9,464 bases of DNA from Nitrososphaerota archaeon (GTDB lineage: Archaea; Thermoproteota; Nitrososphaeria; Nitrososphaerales; Nitrosopumilaceae): NCBI GenBank assembly GCA_002730325.1, contig PBZV01000013.1, forward strand, positions 18,014-27,477, written 5' to 3'. The notes beneath the pieces are model-generated. The model searched no databases and was not told where the DNA came from. It saw only the letters and a list, made by a program, of their open reading frames with translations. The position numbers were made by a program, and so were the translations under genes. Numbering within the stretch: the first letter of the stretch is position 1; every line of letters starts with the position of its first letter. Below, in pieces: positions 1-6,527 of this stretch.

Positions 1-629
1 CTAGCAGAAATATCATCAATCTCAATTAAACTGTCATTTGATACGATGATTGGTCGTCGAGTAACATCCAAAGAATTAACAGAAATTATTTCAAAAACAG
101 CAGAGTCTTGGAATAGAATTGGGCCACCTGCAGACATAGAATAAGCTGATGAACCTATTGGAGTGGAAACAATAATTCCATCTCCATTATCGTGCCATAC
201 TTCTTCCCCATTTACACGGAGCGTATGTTCCATGAGTATTGCACTTTTTGATGAAAATACTGCAACATCATTTAGAACAGGGTAAACATTTCGTCCATCG
301 ATTTTTACACCGAGTCTTGGGACTTTTTCAATGGTATACTTTTGTTTTTTTAAAACATCAACATATGTTCTAAATTCTTTAAGATCAATTTGAGCTAAAA
401 ATCCACTTGCTTCTCCTTCACTTATACCTAAAATTGGCAAAGTTGCATCAAATGTTCTATGAAAATAATTTCGAACACCCTTATCTCCGCCAAGTACAAT
501 TACACAATCAACTTGTTTCCCCTTTAGTTTTGTAGCAGAAAATGATTTTATTCCATTATCATCAAGTATTTTTTTAATAGTTTTAGCTGCAGTATCAGTA
601 GATTGTGAACTGTAAATGCCTATTTGCAT
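1..629 (-). CDS. nadK: NAD kinase, 3' end cut off by the window edge
   Basis: Predicted to phosphorylate NAD to NADP in the cytoplasm. I translated 209 codons from the ATG at 629, with no stop before the window edge, so the C-terminus is missing. The family signature is clear at residues 150-169, which contain DGIIVSTPIGSSAYS followed by SAGG, the NAD-binding part of the fold. Residues 47-49 (GGD) hold the expected catalytic aspartate D49. The usual GGDGT is here GGDKG, and the usual Asn-Glu of the second motif is Asn120-Asp121, so this is a divergent member. GISEGEASGFL at 68-78 matches the family's conserved Gly-Phe-Leu region. The gene lies 40 bp downstream of the PfkB-type kinase on the same strand, but has its own TATA-like box centred 26 bp before the ATG. 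The family call is firm; activity is inferred. Confidence 0.88.
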   Translation of the reverse strand, partial: MQIGIYSSQSTDTAAKTIKKILDDNGIKSFSATKLKGKQVDCVIVLGGDKGVRNYFHRTFDATLPILGISEGEASGFLAQIDLKEFRTYVDVLKKQKYTIEKVPRLGVKIDGRNVYPVLNDVAVFSSKSAILMEHTLRVNGEEVWHDNGDGIIVSTPIGSSAYSMSAGGPILFQDSAVFEIISVNSLDVTRRPIIVSNDSLIEIDDISA

Positions 630-650
630 AGATGAAATGAGATAATCAGT

Positions 651-659
651 TTAATAAAA
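651..659 (-). promoter_or_regulatory. TATA-like box for the NAD kinase gene
   Basis: The minus strand reads TTTTATTAA, centred at 655, which is 26 bp before the ATG at 629. This is the spacing expected for an archaeal TATA box driving a leaderless mRNA. It suggests the NAD kinase can be transcribed separately from the kinase gene upstream. Confidence 0.5.
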
Positions 660-669
660 GAATAATGTA

Positions 670-1539
670 CTACAAATCTCGAAATTTTACAAGATTATAA
701 AAATATGAAGCATTATTTTGCACAGTTCCTTTTTTAGGTATTTTCTGTAATCCTACATTTTTTGAATCAAGTGCTGCCTGTGCAGCACCACCGGCAAAAC
801 ATAATGCCCACAAAAAGTCCTTTTCTTTAAGCATGGTACAACAAAATGCAGAGCAAAAAATATCACCAATTCCAGTGGTATCATGAATTTGTTTATTGGG
901 TAATGAAATAGAATAGACCTTATCTTTAACTAAAAGAGAAACTTCAGTTTTGTTTGTCAGAATTACATATTCTACCCCTTTTTTTTGCAATGCAATCATC
1001 ATTTCATCATGAGTGCCATGAACAATTCGTTGAGCTTCTTCAGGATTAACCTTAATTGCATTTACGTTAGATAAATCAAGATTATTGTCTTCTAAAAATA
1101 CATTATTTTGTGAATCTTTTTGTCTCAAAAATCCTTGAGGATCAATAAACAAAAAGTTGGAATCTTTTTTAATATTTTTTAGAGTTTCATTGTTTATTTC
1201 ATGATAGATTGGACTCACAAGATGTCCATCTGCATCTACATTTGAATAATCTATAGGATCACATTCATTTTCAAGTTTTAGTGTTCTATCAGCACCTGAA
1301 ATAGAGATTGCAAATTTTGTGGTATTTTTTTGAGATTCAGAATTTATGAAATTTATTTTATTTTCTGAAAGATATTGTTTTGGAAAATCAGATCCAAATT
1401 TTGTAAACAAATCAACATCAAACTTGAACTGTCTTGCAGTGATTCCACAATAACATGCAGAACCGCCTATTTGTTCATAGTTTGTGTCATTTATTGTAAT
1501 TGTATCAACCGCACAATGAGCTGCTATTGCTAATTTCAT
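670..1539 (-). CDS. PfkB/ribokinase-family carbohydrate or nucleoside kinase
   Basis: A 289-residue ATP-dependent kinase of the PfkB (ribokinase) family, near the usual length of about 300. The N-terminal substrate-binding signature is at about residues 25-52, with Gly25-Gly26 and the phrase DVDLFTKFGSDFP. The C-terminal signature DTTGIGDIF is at 220-228; D226 is the expected catalytic base and the glycines form the anion hole. The family consensus there is DTTGAGDxF, so Ile224 replaces the usual Ala. IDPQGFLR at 132-139 and KVNPEEA at 163-169 are typical of archaeal members. The substrate cannot be read from sequence: ribose, fructose phosphate, inositol and nucleosides are all possible. The gene starts 26 bp after the stop of a small zinc-ribbon gene and precedes the NAD kinase, so the three may be co-transcribed. 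No Shine-Dalgarno motif precedes the ATG. Confidence 0.9.
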   Translation of the reverse strand: MKLAIAAHCAVDTITINDTNYEQIGGSACYCGITARQFKFDVDLFTKFGSDFPKQYLSENKINFINSESQKNTTKFAISISGADRTLKLENECDPIDYSNVDADGHLVSPIYHEINNETLKNIKKDSNFLFIDPQGFLRQKDSQNNVFLEDNNLDLSNVNAIKVNPEEAQRIVHGTHDEMMIALQKKGVEYVILTNKTEVSLLVKDKVYSISLPNKQIHDTTGIGDIFCSAFCCTMLKEKDFLWALCFAGGAAQAALDSKNVGLQKIPKKGTVQNNASYFYNLVKFRDL

Positions 1540-1565
1540 TTCTATTAATTCAAATCACAATAGAT

Positions 1566-1673
1566 TTAGTTATTTGCATTTTTTTTACCCATACAAGATG
1601 TACAAATAATGTCATCTTTTGAAACAATTACCTCTACACCTGACGCATAACAAATATGACATAAGCCTCGCAT
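1566..1673 (-). CDS. 35-residue zinc-ribbon protein
   Basis: A very short gene that standard length cut-offs would miss. Translation from the ATG at 1673 gives 35 residues ending in TAA at 1566-1568. It has two CxxC knuckles, Cys5-His-Ile-Cys8 and Cys24-Thr-Ser-Cys27, separated by a short beta-like stretch. This is the layout of a rubredoxin-type or treble-clef zinc ribbon. The tail is Lys/Asn-rich. Such tiny zinc ribbons are common in archaea, mostly of unknown function; nucleic-acid or protein binding is plausible but not shown. It lies 26 bp upstream of the PfkB kinase on the same strand and diverges from the S26e gene. No well-spaced TATA box is evident; the best candidate is near 1704-1711, about 34 bp upstream. 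The four ordered cysteines are the main argument that it is real. Confidence 0.7.
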   Translation of the reverse strand: MRGLCHICYASGVEVIVSKDDIICTSCMGKKNANN

Positions 1674-1772
1674 AACTAATCAATTACAATAAGACGATCT
1701 AGAATTAAAAGATGGATTAATTTTATAGAAAAATTAGGCATAAACTAGGAAATTTTCATCATTTATCCGCAA

Positions 1773-1781
1773 GAATATAAG
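1773..1781 (+). promoter_or_regulatory. TATA box for the S26e gene
   Basis: GAATATAAG, centred at 1777, lies 27 bp before the ATG at 1804 but only 12 bp before the upstream in-frame ATG at 1789. Archaeal TATA boxes sit about 26 bp before the transcription start. The spacing therefore favours a leaderless mRNA starting at or just before 1804. Confidence 0.6.
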
Positions 1782-1803
1782 TAGGAATATGGGGATTATT
1801 TTC

Positions 1804-2091
1804 ATGCCACTAAAACGTGCAAGTAGAGGACGTACCAAAGGAGGAAAAGGATCTTCAGGTGTTGTACAATGTACTAACTGTGGACAAACAGTTCCTAAAG
1901 ACAAGGCAAAAAAAGTCACATCCAAACTAAATTTGGTAGAACATACATTGGCAAAAGAATTACGTGCACAAGGTGCATACATTGCATCACCAACAGTTCT
2001 AAAACACTATTGTATTTCATGTGCAATTCATTTTAAAATTCTTAAAATTAGATCAGCCGACAATAGAAGAAAACGTGGAAAACTTCGTTAG
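1804..2091 (+). CDS. rps26e: Small-subunit ribosomal protein S26e
   Basis: A component of the 30S subunit near the mRNA exit site, present in eukaryotes and TACK archaea and absent from bacteria. The 95-residue product begins MPLKRASRGRTKGG and carries two zinc knuckles: Cys-Thr-Asn-Cys near residue 26 and Cys-Ile-Ser-Cys near residue 70. The motif VPKDKA after the first knuckle and HYCISCAIH at the second closely match the eukaryotic protein. I chose the ATG at 1804 over the one at 1789 (which adds MGIIF) because family members begin with the MPLKR-type sequence and because the TATA box is correctly spaced for 1804. The basic tail (RRKRGKLR) fits rRNA contact. Its stop overlaps the stop of the convergent lipid synthase gene by 4 bp. 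Confidence 0.95.
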   Translation: MPLKRASRGRTKGGKGSSGVVQCTNCGQTVPKDKAKKVTSKLNLVEHTLAKELRAQGAYIASPTVLKHYCISCAIHFKILKIRSADNRRKRGKLR

Positions 2092-2663
2092 TCTTCTTTA
2101 ATATTTTTTGTAGTAACAATCATTCTTTGAATTAGAGTAATTCCAGCTATTATTACAACAATGATTACAGCATAATCCATAAATCCAATTATTCCAATTA
2201 TTGCAATTACCAACAATCTTTCTGCGCGTTCGCCAATTCCAATTCCTTGTAATTTTACATTAATGATGTCAGATTTTGCACGAGCATAACTAACCAATAA
2301 TGATAAAGTGATTGCAAGAAAGACCAAATATGGTTCTGCATATCCACCAACTAAAATTCCCAAAAAGATTGCAACTTCTGCAATTTTATCAAACATTGAA
2401 TCAAGGTATGATCCTTTTTTAGATGTCTTACCAGTAACACGGGCAACTTGTCCATCAACCATATCGAAAAATCCAGAAACTAATAACAAAACTCCACCAA
2501 TAATTAATCCAAATTCAATTCCTAAACCGTAAACTACAGCTGATAACAATGCAAACCCGAGACCTACGGATGTCCAAAAATTAGGAGATAGCCCAGTTGC
2601 TGCAAATCCCCTGCCCATTTTTTCAAGTGCAGGTTTGAGGGTATCTCGCAGATTATTTAACAC
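2088..2663 (-). CDS. CDP-alcohol phosphatidyltransferase, probable archaetidylinositol phosphate synthase
   Basis: An integral membrane enzyme that joins a CDP-activated archaeal lipid to a polar alcohol. The complete family signature D-x2-D-G-x2-A-R-x8-G-x3-D-x3-D is present, beginning DMVDGQVAR and ending GSYLDSMFD. Its aspartates bind the metal and CDP. About five or six hydrophobic segments surround it, for example FALLSAVVYGLG before it and VIIVVIIAGITLI near the C-terminus. Archaeal genes of this type usually make archaetidylinositol phosphate from inositol 1-phosphate; this substrate is inferred from family resemblance. Two starts are possible. ATG at 2684 gives 198 residues with an odd MVFWGYF lead. 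GTG at 2663 gives 191 residues beginning with LNNLRDTLKP. I prefer GTG because a TATA-like box lies 27 bp before it and only 6 bp before the ATG. The gene is convergent with S26e, overlapping by 4 bp. Confidence 0.88.
   Translation of the reverse strand: MLNNLRDTLKPALEKMGRGFAATGLSPNFWTSVGLGFALLSAVVYGLGIEFGLIIGGVLLLVSGFFDMVDGQVARVTGKTSKKGSYLDSMFDKIAEVAIFLGILVGGYAEPYLVFLAITLSLLVSYARAKSDIINVKLQGIGIGERAERLLVIAIIGIIGFMDYAVIIVVIIAGITLIQRMIVTTKNIKED
2104..2109 (+). terminator. T-run, possible terminator for S26e
   Basis: Six consecutive T residues, preceded by a T-rich stretch, start 13 bp after the S26e stop. Archaeal RNA polymerase commonly terminates at T-runs without a hairpin. The run lies within the 3' end of the opposing gene, so it is also coding sequence, which weakens the call. 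Confidence 0.3.
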
Positions 2664-2685
2664 GAAATATCCCCAAAACACCATC

Positions 2686-2693
2686 TAATAAAG
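2686..2693 (-). promoter_or_regulatory. TATA-like box for the lipid synthase gene
   Basis: The minus strand reads CTTTATTA, centred at about 2690, 27 bp before the GTG at 2663. It is too close to the ATG at 2684 to serve a transcript that includes that ATG. This supports a leaderless mRNA beginning with GTG. Confidence 0.45.
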
Positions 2694-2721
2694 TGAACAG
2701 AATCAATTACACTCCAGGTTT

Positions 2722-2728
2722 AAAAAAA
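2722..2728 (-). terminator. T7 run, terminator of the thrS-agmatinase operon
   Basis: Seven consecutive T residues on the minus strand, 24 bp after the stop of the agmatinase-family gene and in non-coding DNA. This fits hairpin-independent archaeal termination. The flanking CAGG sequences are direct rather than inverted, so no stem forms. Confidence 0.45.
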
Positions 2729-2752
2729 CAGGGAAACTGAGGTTCAAAGCAA

Positions 2753-3625
2753 TTAGTTTTGAGATAAATTCATTGCAATTAATGTAGACATGATTTTTGC
2801 AGCAAGTGATGCAGTAGCACCATTATCATGATACGGATTTAATTCCACAATATCAACACCTGTTACCTTTGTTTCATTAAATGATGAAATCATATCAAAG
2901 AGTTCTCTAGAAGTAATTCCTACAGATTCAGGATTTCCAACACCAGGAGCAAATGCAGGATCTAATACATCAAGATCAAAACTAGAATAAATTGAATCAA
3001 ATGATGATACATGATCACGTAATAATTGAGGACCATTACCATCACGTATTTCTTTATCAGTGATGGTTTTGATGTTATTTTCCTGTAAAAATTCTAGTTC
3101 TTCGGCAACAAATGCACGGGCACCAACATGTAAAATATTATCCGCACCTCTATCCTCAACAATTCTCCTCAGATATGATGCATGACTTAATTTGATATCT
3201 GCAAACTCATCTCTCAAATCATAATGTGCATCAAAAACAACATAACCAGTTTCTTTTGGAAAACTTGGATATGTTCCATATGTTATGGAGTGTTCACCAC
3301 CTAAAATGAAGAGTTGTTTTTGTTTTGCAACAAGTTCAGTAGTAATTTTTTTTACCATATCAATCATTTCAGATGCAACAACTGTATGGCGAGTATTTCC
3401 CAAATCTTCAATATTTGCAGTTTCTAAATCTACTTTAAGTTCAGGATGAAAAACCTCAATGTTGTTAAACGAGTCACGAATTGCATCGGCACCAAACCTA
3501 CATCCAGGTTTGTAAGAATGTGTTGCATCAAATGGAATTCCAAATACTGTTGCAATAGGTTCTGTTCCATCTTCTGACGAAGTGATTAGAGGGTTTTTGT
3601 TCATGTATAAATCAAGAAAACTCAT
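2753..3625 (-). CDS. speB: Agmatinase-family ureohydrolase
   Basis: A 290-residue member of the arginase/agmatinase family, binuclear manganese hydrolases that release urea from guanidino compounds. All expected metal ligands are visible: His112 in GGEHS, Asp132/His134/Asp136 in DAHYDLRD, and Asp217/Asp219 in SFDLDVLDP. Overall pattern and length (agmatinases about 300) favour agmatinase, which makes putrescine from agmatine, but the exact substrate cannot be proved from sequence. A related archaeal enzyme acts on agmatinylated aIF5A in Haloferax, so that role is an alternative. The gene starts 4 bp after the thrS stop on the same strand, so the two form an operon. A GGTG at 3633-3636, 7 nt before the ATG and overlapping the end of thrS, can act as its ribosome binding site. 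An alternative start at Met8 is possible. Confidence 0.9.
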   Translation of the reverse strand: MSFLDLYMNKNPLITSSEDGTEPIATVFGIPFDATHSYKPGCRFGADAIRDSFNNIEVFHPELKVDLETANIEDLGNTRHTVVASEMIDMVKKITTELVAKQKQLFILGGEHSITYGTYPSFPKETGYVVFDAHYDLRDEFADIKLSHASYLRRIVEDRGADNILHVGARAFVAEELEFLQENNIKTITDKEIRDGNGPQLLRDHVSSFDSIYSSFDLDVLDPAFAPGVGNPESVGITSRELFDMISSFNETKVTGVDIVELNPYHDNGATASLAAKIMSTLIAMNLSQN

Positions 3626-3629
3626 AATT

Positions 3630-5492
3630 TTACACCATTAGTTGTGGTCTTTTTGAAAGATGTTTAGGCATATTCAGTCCAGTGAAAGGTTTTCCCTTTG
3701 TCTGCTCATTAATTTCATTCAAGAAGTTATCAAAGGTAATCTCTTTTACATTTCCAGTTTGTCTATCTCGCACACTTAGATTCTCAGAATTTGCTTCTTT
3801 TTCACCAATTACCAAAATGTATTGAATCCATTCTTTTTCTGCCTCACGAATTCTCTTTCCAATGCTTTCATTCCTGTCATCGATATCTACACGAATATTA
3901 CTTGCAGATAGTCTTTCAGTCAACGTTTCACAAAAGTCATAAAATTCTTCATTAAGTGGAATTATCCTGATTTGTGTTGGTGCAAGCCATAATGGAAGTT
4001 GTGCTTTTCTGCCTTCTTTGGAATCTTTGGCAGCTTTTTCTAATAATGCATAGATAATTCTCTCAATTGCACCACTAGGAGAGTTGTGCAGTATTATTGG
4101 ATGTTGTGCAACATTATTTTCATCAATGAATTCAATTCCATATCGGTCACCATTTTCAACATCTATCTGATCAGTAGACAATGCAGAGGCCTTGCCTAAA
4201 TTATCGATAAAATTAAACTCCCACTTCAATACAAAGTAAAAGAATTTCTCTTTCCACATTTCAACAAGTACAGGTCTTCCATGTTTTTTTACTAATTCTT
4301 CAATGGAGGATTTATTTTCATTGTAAAAGTCCTCAGTAAATCTAATTGCCATTTCATAGTCAGATTCTTGAATTCCTAATTCGTGTAAAACACTCCGAGA
4401 CAAATCAAATCTGACCTTTATCTCATCTACTGCTTGTGGTATGTCTTTACAAAATGCATGGCAATCAGGCATAGTAAATGCTCTAAGACGTCTCAATCCA
4501 ACTAGTTCCCCAGATTGTTCTCTACGAAAACTATACCTTGTTAATTCATAGAGTTTGTAAGGTAAATTTTTGTAGGATAATTGAAAATGATTTGCCATCA
4601 AAAATTGTCCAAAACAAGCTGCAAATCTCAAAAAAAGTTTCTTTCCTTCTGAATCAATATTATATTGTCTTGCTGGAAATCGATTAAAGTAACTAACCAT
4701 ACTTGGATGTTCTGAATCATACATGATTGGAGTCTCTACTTCATACCCACCATACTCTTTTACTCTATCAGTGACATAACGCTCAATCAAAGATTTGATC
4801 AATCTACCATTTGGAAAAAATCTCATATTACCTGAATCAGATGCAGGTTCATAATCTGCAATTCCTAATTTCTTCATTAAAGCAACATGTGGAGGAGGTT
4901 GATCAACTGCACGACTTTTTGCAGACTCGTACTTTGCTAAAATCTCTAATTTTTTGTAATTGGAAAAATCAAAATCTCCAATATTTGTTAGAGTTCCATC
5001 AGGAGAAAGTATCTTCCAGTAAGAACGAATTGTGGATTCGCCTTTTAGAGCATCAGAGGTAATTTCTGAATCTTTGGAATCAGAGTCCTTTGTAACAACT
5101 TTGGAGCTCTCAGCTAATGGATGCCCTTTTACCTGAATTTTATAAGATTTGGTCCAACCAAATGGGGAGTGAGATACTTCAAGTTCAGAAGCACCATCTT
5201 CCATTTCTTTAAGTAAAGAAATTGCAATTGATGGTTTTGCTAAATTTGAGCTAAGATGAGCATATGGATATAATAGTAATTTTTTGCAACCAATTTTTTC
5301 CATGGAATTTTTAATCTGACCAATAGCATTTTGTGCAACAGATGAATCATCACCATCTTCAATTGCAACAAACACAACTACAAGTTCTTCGAGTCTTTGA
5401 GTTTGAGGATTTTCAATGTCTTCAGCTGATTTGATCTCTTTTTTTGTAGGAGTGTACTCGATATGATCACAATGTAGTTGTAATATTCTCAT
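3630..5492 (-). CDS. thrS: Threonyl-tRNA synthetase, archaeal type with N-terminal editing domain
   Basis: Charges tRNA-Thr with threonine in the cytoplasm. The 620 residues match full-length archaeal enzymes. Residues 1 to about 145 form the archaeal editing domain, related to D-Tyr-tRNA deacylase, which removes mischarged serine; YPYAHLSSNLA (75-85) and the lysine in VKGHPLAE (121-128) are characteristic. The class II catalytic core has motif 1 near 230-255, motif 2 at about 320-340 (YSFRRE, then RRLRAF) and motif 3 in SGAIERIIYALLE (473-485). The zinc ligands that read threonine are Cys293, His345 and His469. The anticodon-binding domain runs from about 500 to 595. Some archaea split editing and catalysis into two genes; here they are fused. 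The gene leads a two-gene operon with the agmatinase-family gene and diverges from a hypothetical gene. Confidence 0.97.
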   Translation of the reverse strand: MRILQLHCDHIEYTPTKKEIKSAEDIENPQTQRLEELVVVFVAIEDGDDSSVAQNAIGQIKNSMEKIGCKKLLLYPYAHLSSNLAKPSIAISLLKEMEDGASELEVSHSPFGWTKSYKIQVKGHPLAESSKVVTKDSDSKDSEITSDALKGESTIRSYWKILSPDGTLTNIGDFDFSNYKKLEILAKYESAKSRAVDQPPPHVALMKKLGIADYEPASDSGNMRFFPNGRLIKSLIERYVTDRVKEYGGYEVETPIMYDSEHPSMVSYFNRFPARQYNIDSEGKKLFLRFAACFGQFLMANHFQLSYKNLPYKLYELTRYSFRREQSGELVGLRRLRAFTMPDCHAFCKDIPQAVDEIKVRFDLSRSVLHELGIQESDYEMAIRFTEDFYNENKSSIEELVKKHGRPVLVEMWKEKFFYFVLKWEFNFIDNLGKASALSTDQIDVENGDRYGIEFIDENNVAQHPIILHNSPSGAIERIIYALLEKAAKDSKEGRKAQLPLWLAPTQIRIIPLNEEFYDFCETLTERLSASNIRVDIDDRNESIGKRIREAEKEWIQYILVIGEKEANSENLSVRDRQTGNVKEITFDNFLNEINEQTKGKPFTGLNMPKHLSKRPQLMV

Positions 5493-5512
5493 GATTACAT
5501 TATTGATAGTTT

Positions 5513-5522
5513 TACTTATGAA
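5513..5522 (-). promoter_or_regulatory. TATA-like box for thrS
   Basis: The minus strand reads TTCATAAGTA, centred about 25 bp before the thrS ATG at 5492. It shares ATAAGTA with the S26e promoter element. The match to a TATA consensus is only moderate. Confidence 0.4.
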
Positions 5523-5572
5523 CTATTAGTTTGTCAATATCATAAAAATAAGAATAATTCATCTAGAAAAGC

Positions 5573-5580
5573 CTTAAGTT
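5573..5580 (+). promoter_or_regulatory. TATA-like box for the membrane-anchored hypothetical gene
   Basis: CTTAAGTT, centred 26-27 bp before the ATG at 5603, fits the leaderless pattern of this window. The intergenic region 5493-5602 thus holds two divergent promoters. Confidence 0.4.
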
Positions 5581-5602
5581 GACAAATAAATTATAATCTT
5601 CA

Positions 5603-6052
5603 ATGAAGAGAAATACGCTTCTAGGGTTAACCATAATCAGCTGTATCGGAGTTATTTTTGCAGTAATTGTCAGTGATGAGTCAGAGCCAACAGAAAACAA
5701 CGTAGTTGAAGAACAAATTAGTGAATTTGAATTAGACCAGATTAGAATAGATGAGTTACAATTACAATATGATGAGATTATTGAATATTCTTGTATGGAT
5801 GCAAAACCCCAATCATATTTTGAAGTCAAAATAAAAGAAAGAATTCTAGAAGCAGAACATCGTTTAAGATATTTGTCTGATCAACAATCAGAAATTGAAA
5901 ACATCAGGAATCAGGTAGTAGAATTAAATGAAAAGTATTCTGAATCAGAAATACAATCATTCACACTACATGAATGGGAGTGTGTTAATCAAAAATACTG
6001 GATTGATGAATATCCACACTTACAAGATATTCTAGGAACAATTGATGAATAA
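5603..6052 (+). CDS. Hypothetical secreted or membrane-anchored protein with helical, charged body
   Basis: I do not recognise a family. The 149-residue product starts with a short basic segment (MKRN) followed by a hydrophobic stretch at about residues 5-23, either a signal peptide or a single membrane anchor. The rest would lie outside the membrane. It is strongly acidic, with a Glu-rich linker (about 25-50) and a probable helical or coiled-coil stretch around 75-115. Two cysteines in the outer part, Cys64 and Cys127, could form a disulfide, and aromatic residues cluster near each (YSC, WEC, KYW). The gene diverges from thrS and is convergent with the next hypothetical gene. A TATA-like box at the right distance from the ATG supports expression. 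The codon and base composition look like the neighbours. Confidence 0.72.
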   Translation: MKRNTLLGLTIISCIGVIFAVIVSDESEPTENNVVEEQISEFELDQIRIDELQLQYDEIIEYSCMDAKPQSYFEVKIKERILEAEHRLRYLSDQQSEIENIRNQVVELNEKYSESEIQSFTLHEWECVNQKYWIDEYPHLQDILGTIDE

Positions 6053-6106
6053 AAAAATAGTTGATAAAATTAAGAGAAAATTAGAATGAATGGATTTTAT
6101 TTTGTT
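6051..6106. terminator. Convergent termination zone with T-runs on both strands
   Basis: The short gap between the two convergent hypothetical genes carries a T7 run on the minus strand (6051-6057) and a TTTTATTTTGTT stretch on the plus strand (6095-6106). Each lies just downstream of, or at, the opposing gene's end. No clear hairpin is seen. This is inferred from T-richness alone. Confidence 0.35.
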
Positions 6107-6429
6107 CCACGTAAAGAAATAACTGAACGTAAAATTAAACCAGAAATTCCTAAATTTGATGTTAAAAATTGTACAGCTCTTAAAAGAGATTGGTCTCCAC
6201 GAAATCCTTCATCATAAATCATCTCAACTGAACCTTTGTCAGTTTCAACAAAAGATGTAATCAGAGAGAAAATACCTAATTTTTCATCAGTTCGTTCACA
6301 GTATAATCGTAATTCAACTCGAGAAATTTTAAATTCATCCTGAATAAAATTGCCAGAAGAAAATAAAACTTCTACATCATCTGGAGATTTGTTTACTCTA
6401 GTAGGATCATGTAAATCAACAATATTCAT
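6097..6429 (-). CDS. Hypothetical protein, 110 residues
   Basis: I do not recognise this protein. It is soluble in character, with no signal peptide, membrane segment or cysteine pair (only one Cys, near residue 44). The first half alternates charged and hydrophobic residues in a beta-like way (EFKISRVELRLYCER, then FSLITSFVET). The C-terminal third is more helical (SLLRAVQFLTSNLG) and ends in a basic tail. A TATA-like box at the usual distance from the ATG and the well-formed convergent end suggest a real gene. It diverges from the DHS-family gene, with 98 bp between starts, so the two promoters share that gap. Confidence 0.68.
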   Translation of the reverse strand: MNIVDLHDPTRVNKSPDDVEVLFSSGNFIQDEFKISRVELRLYCERTDEKLGIFSLITSFVETDKGSVEMIYDEGFRGDQSLLRAVQFLTSNLGISGLILRSVISLRGTK

Positions 6430-6452
6430 GTGTAATTATTTCAATACATTCC

Positions 6453-6460
6453 TAATTAAG
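6453..6460 (-). promoter_or_regulatory. TATA-like box for the 110-residue hypothetical gene
   Basis: The minus strand reads CTTAATTA, centred 27 bp before the ATG at 6429, consistent with a leaderless transcript. Confidence 0.45.
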
Positions 6461-6497
6461 TAATATTTTATTTCTTAGAAACAAGGAATTACGCAAG

Positions 6498-6506
6498 TAT
6501 TATTTA
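6498..6506 (+). promoter_or_regulatory. TATA-like box for the DHS-family gene
   Basis: TATTATTTA, centred at 6502, is 26 bp before the GTG at 6528. The spacing supports GTG as the true start on a leaderless mRNA. Confidence 0.5.
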
Positions 6507-6527
6507 CAGTGAAAATTATTTTTTTCC

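Noticed and set aside
1674..1772. The 5' region between the zinc-ribbon gene and the S26e promoter, checked for an RNA gene.
   Set aside because: AT-rich with no stable stem, tRNA-like or C/D-box pattern visible by eye; only promoter-like sequence.
1789..1803. Upstream in-frame ATG for S26e, adding MGIIF.
   Set aside because: Family members start at the MPLKR-type sequence and the TATA box is only 12 bp away from this ATG.
2308..2532. Open frame on the plus strand inside the lipid synthase gene.
   Set aside because: Antisense to a gene with a complete catalytic signature, and no recognisable features of its own.
2685..2752. Possible small RNA or hairpin in the gap with CCAGG, A-run and CAGGG.
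   Set aside because: The flanking repeats are direct and cannot form a stem, and no C/D-box pair is present. The A-run is better read as the terminator T-run of the minus-strand operon.
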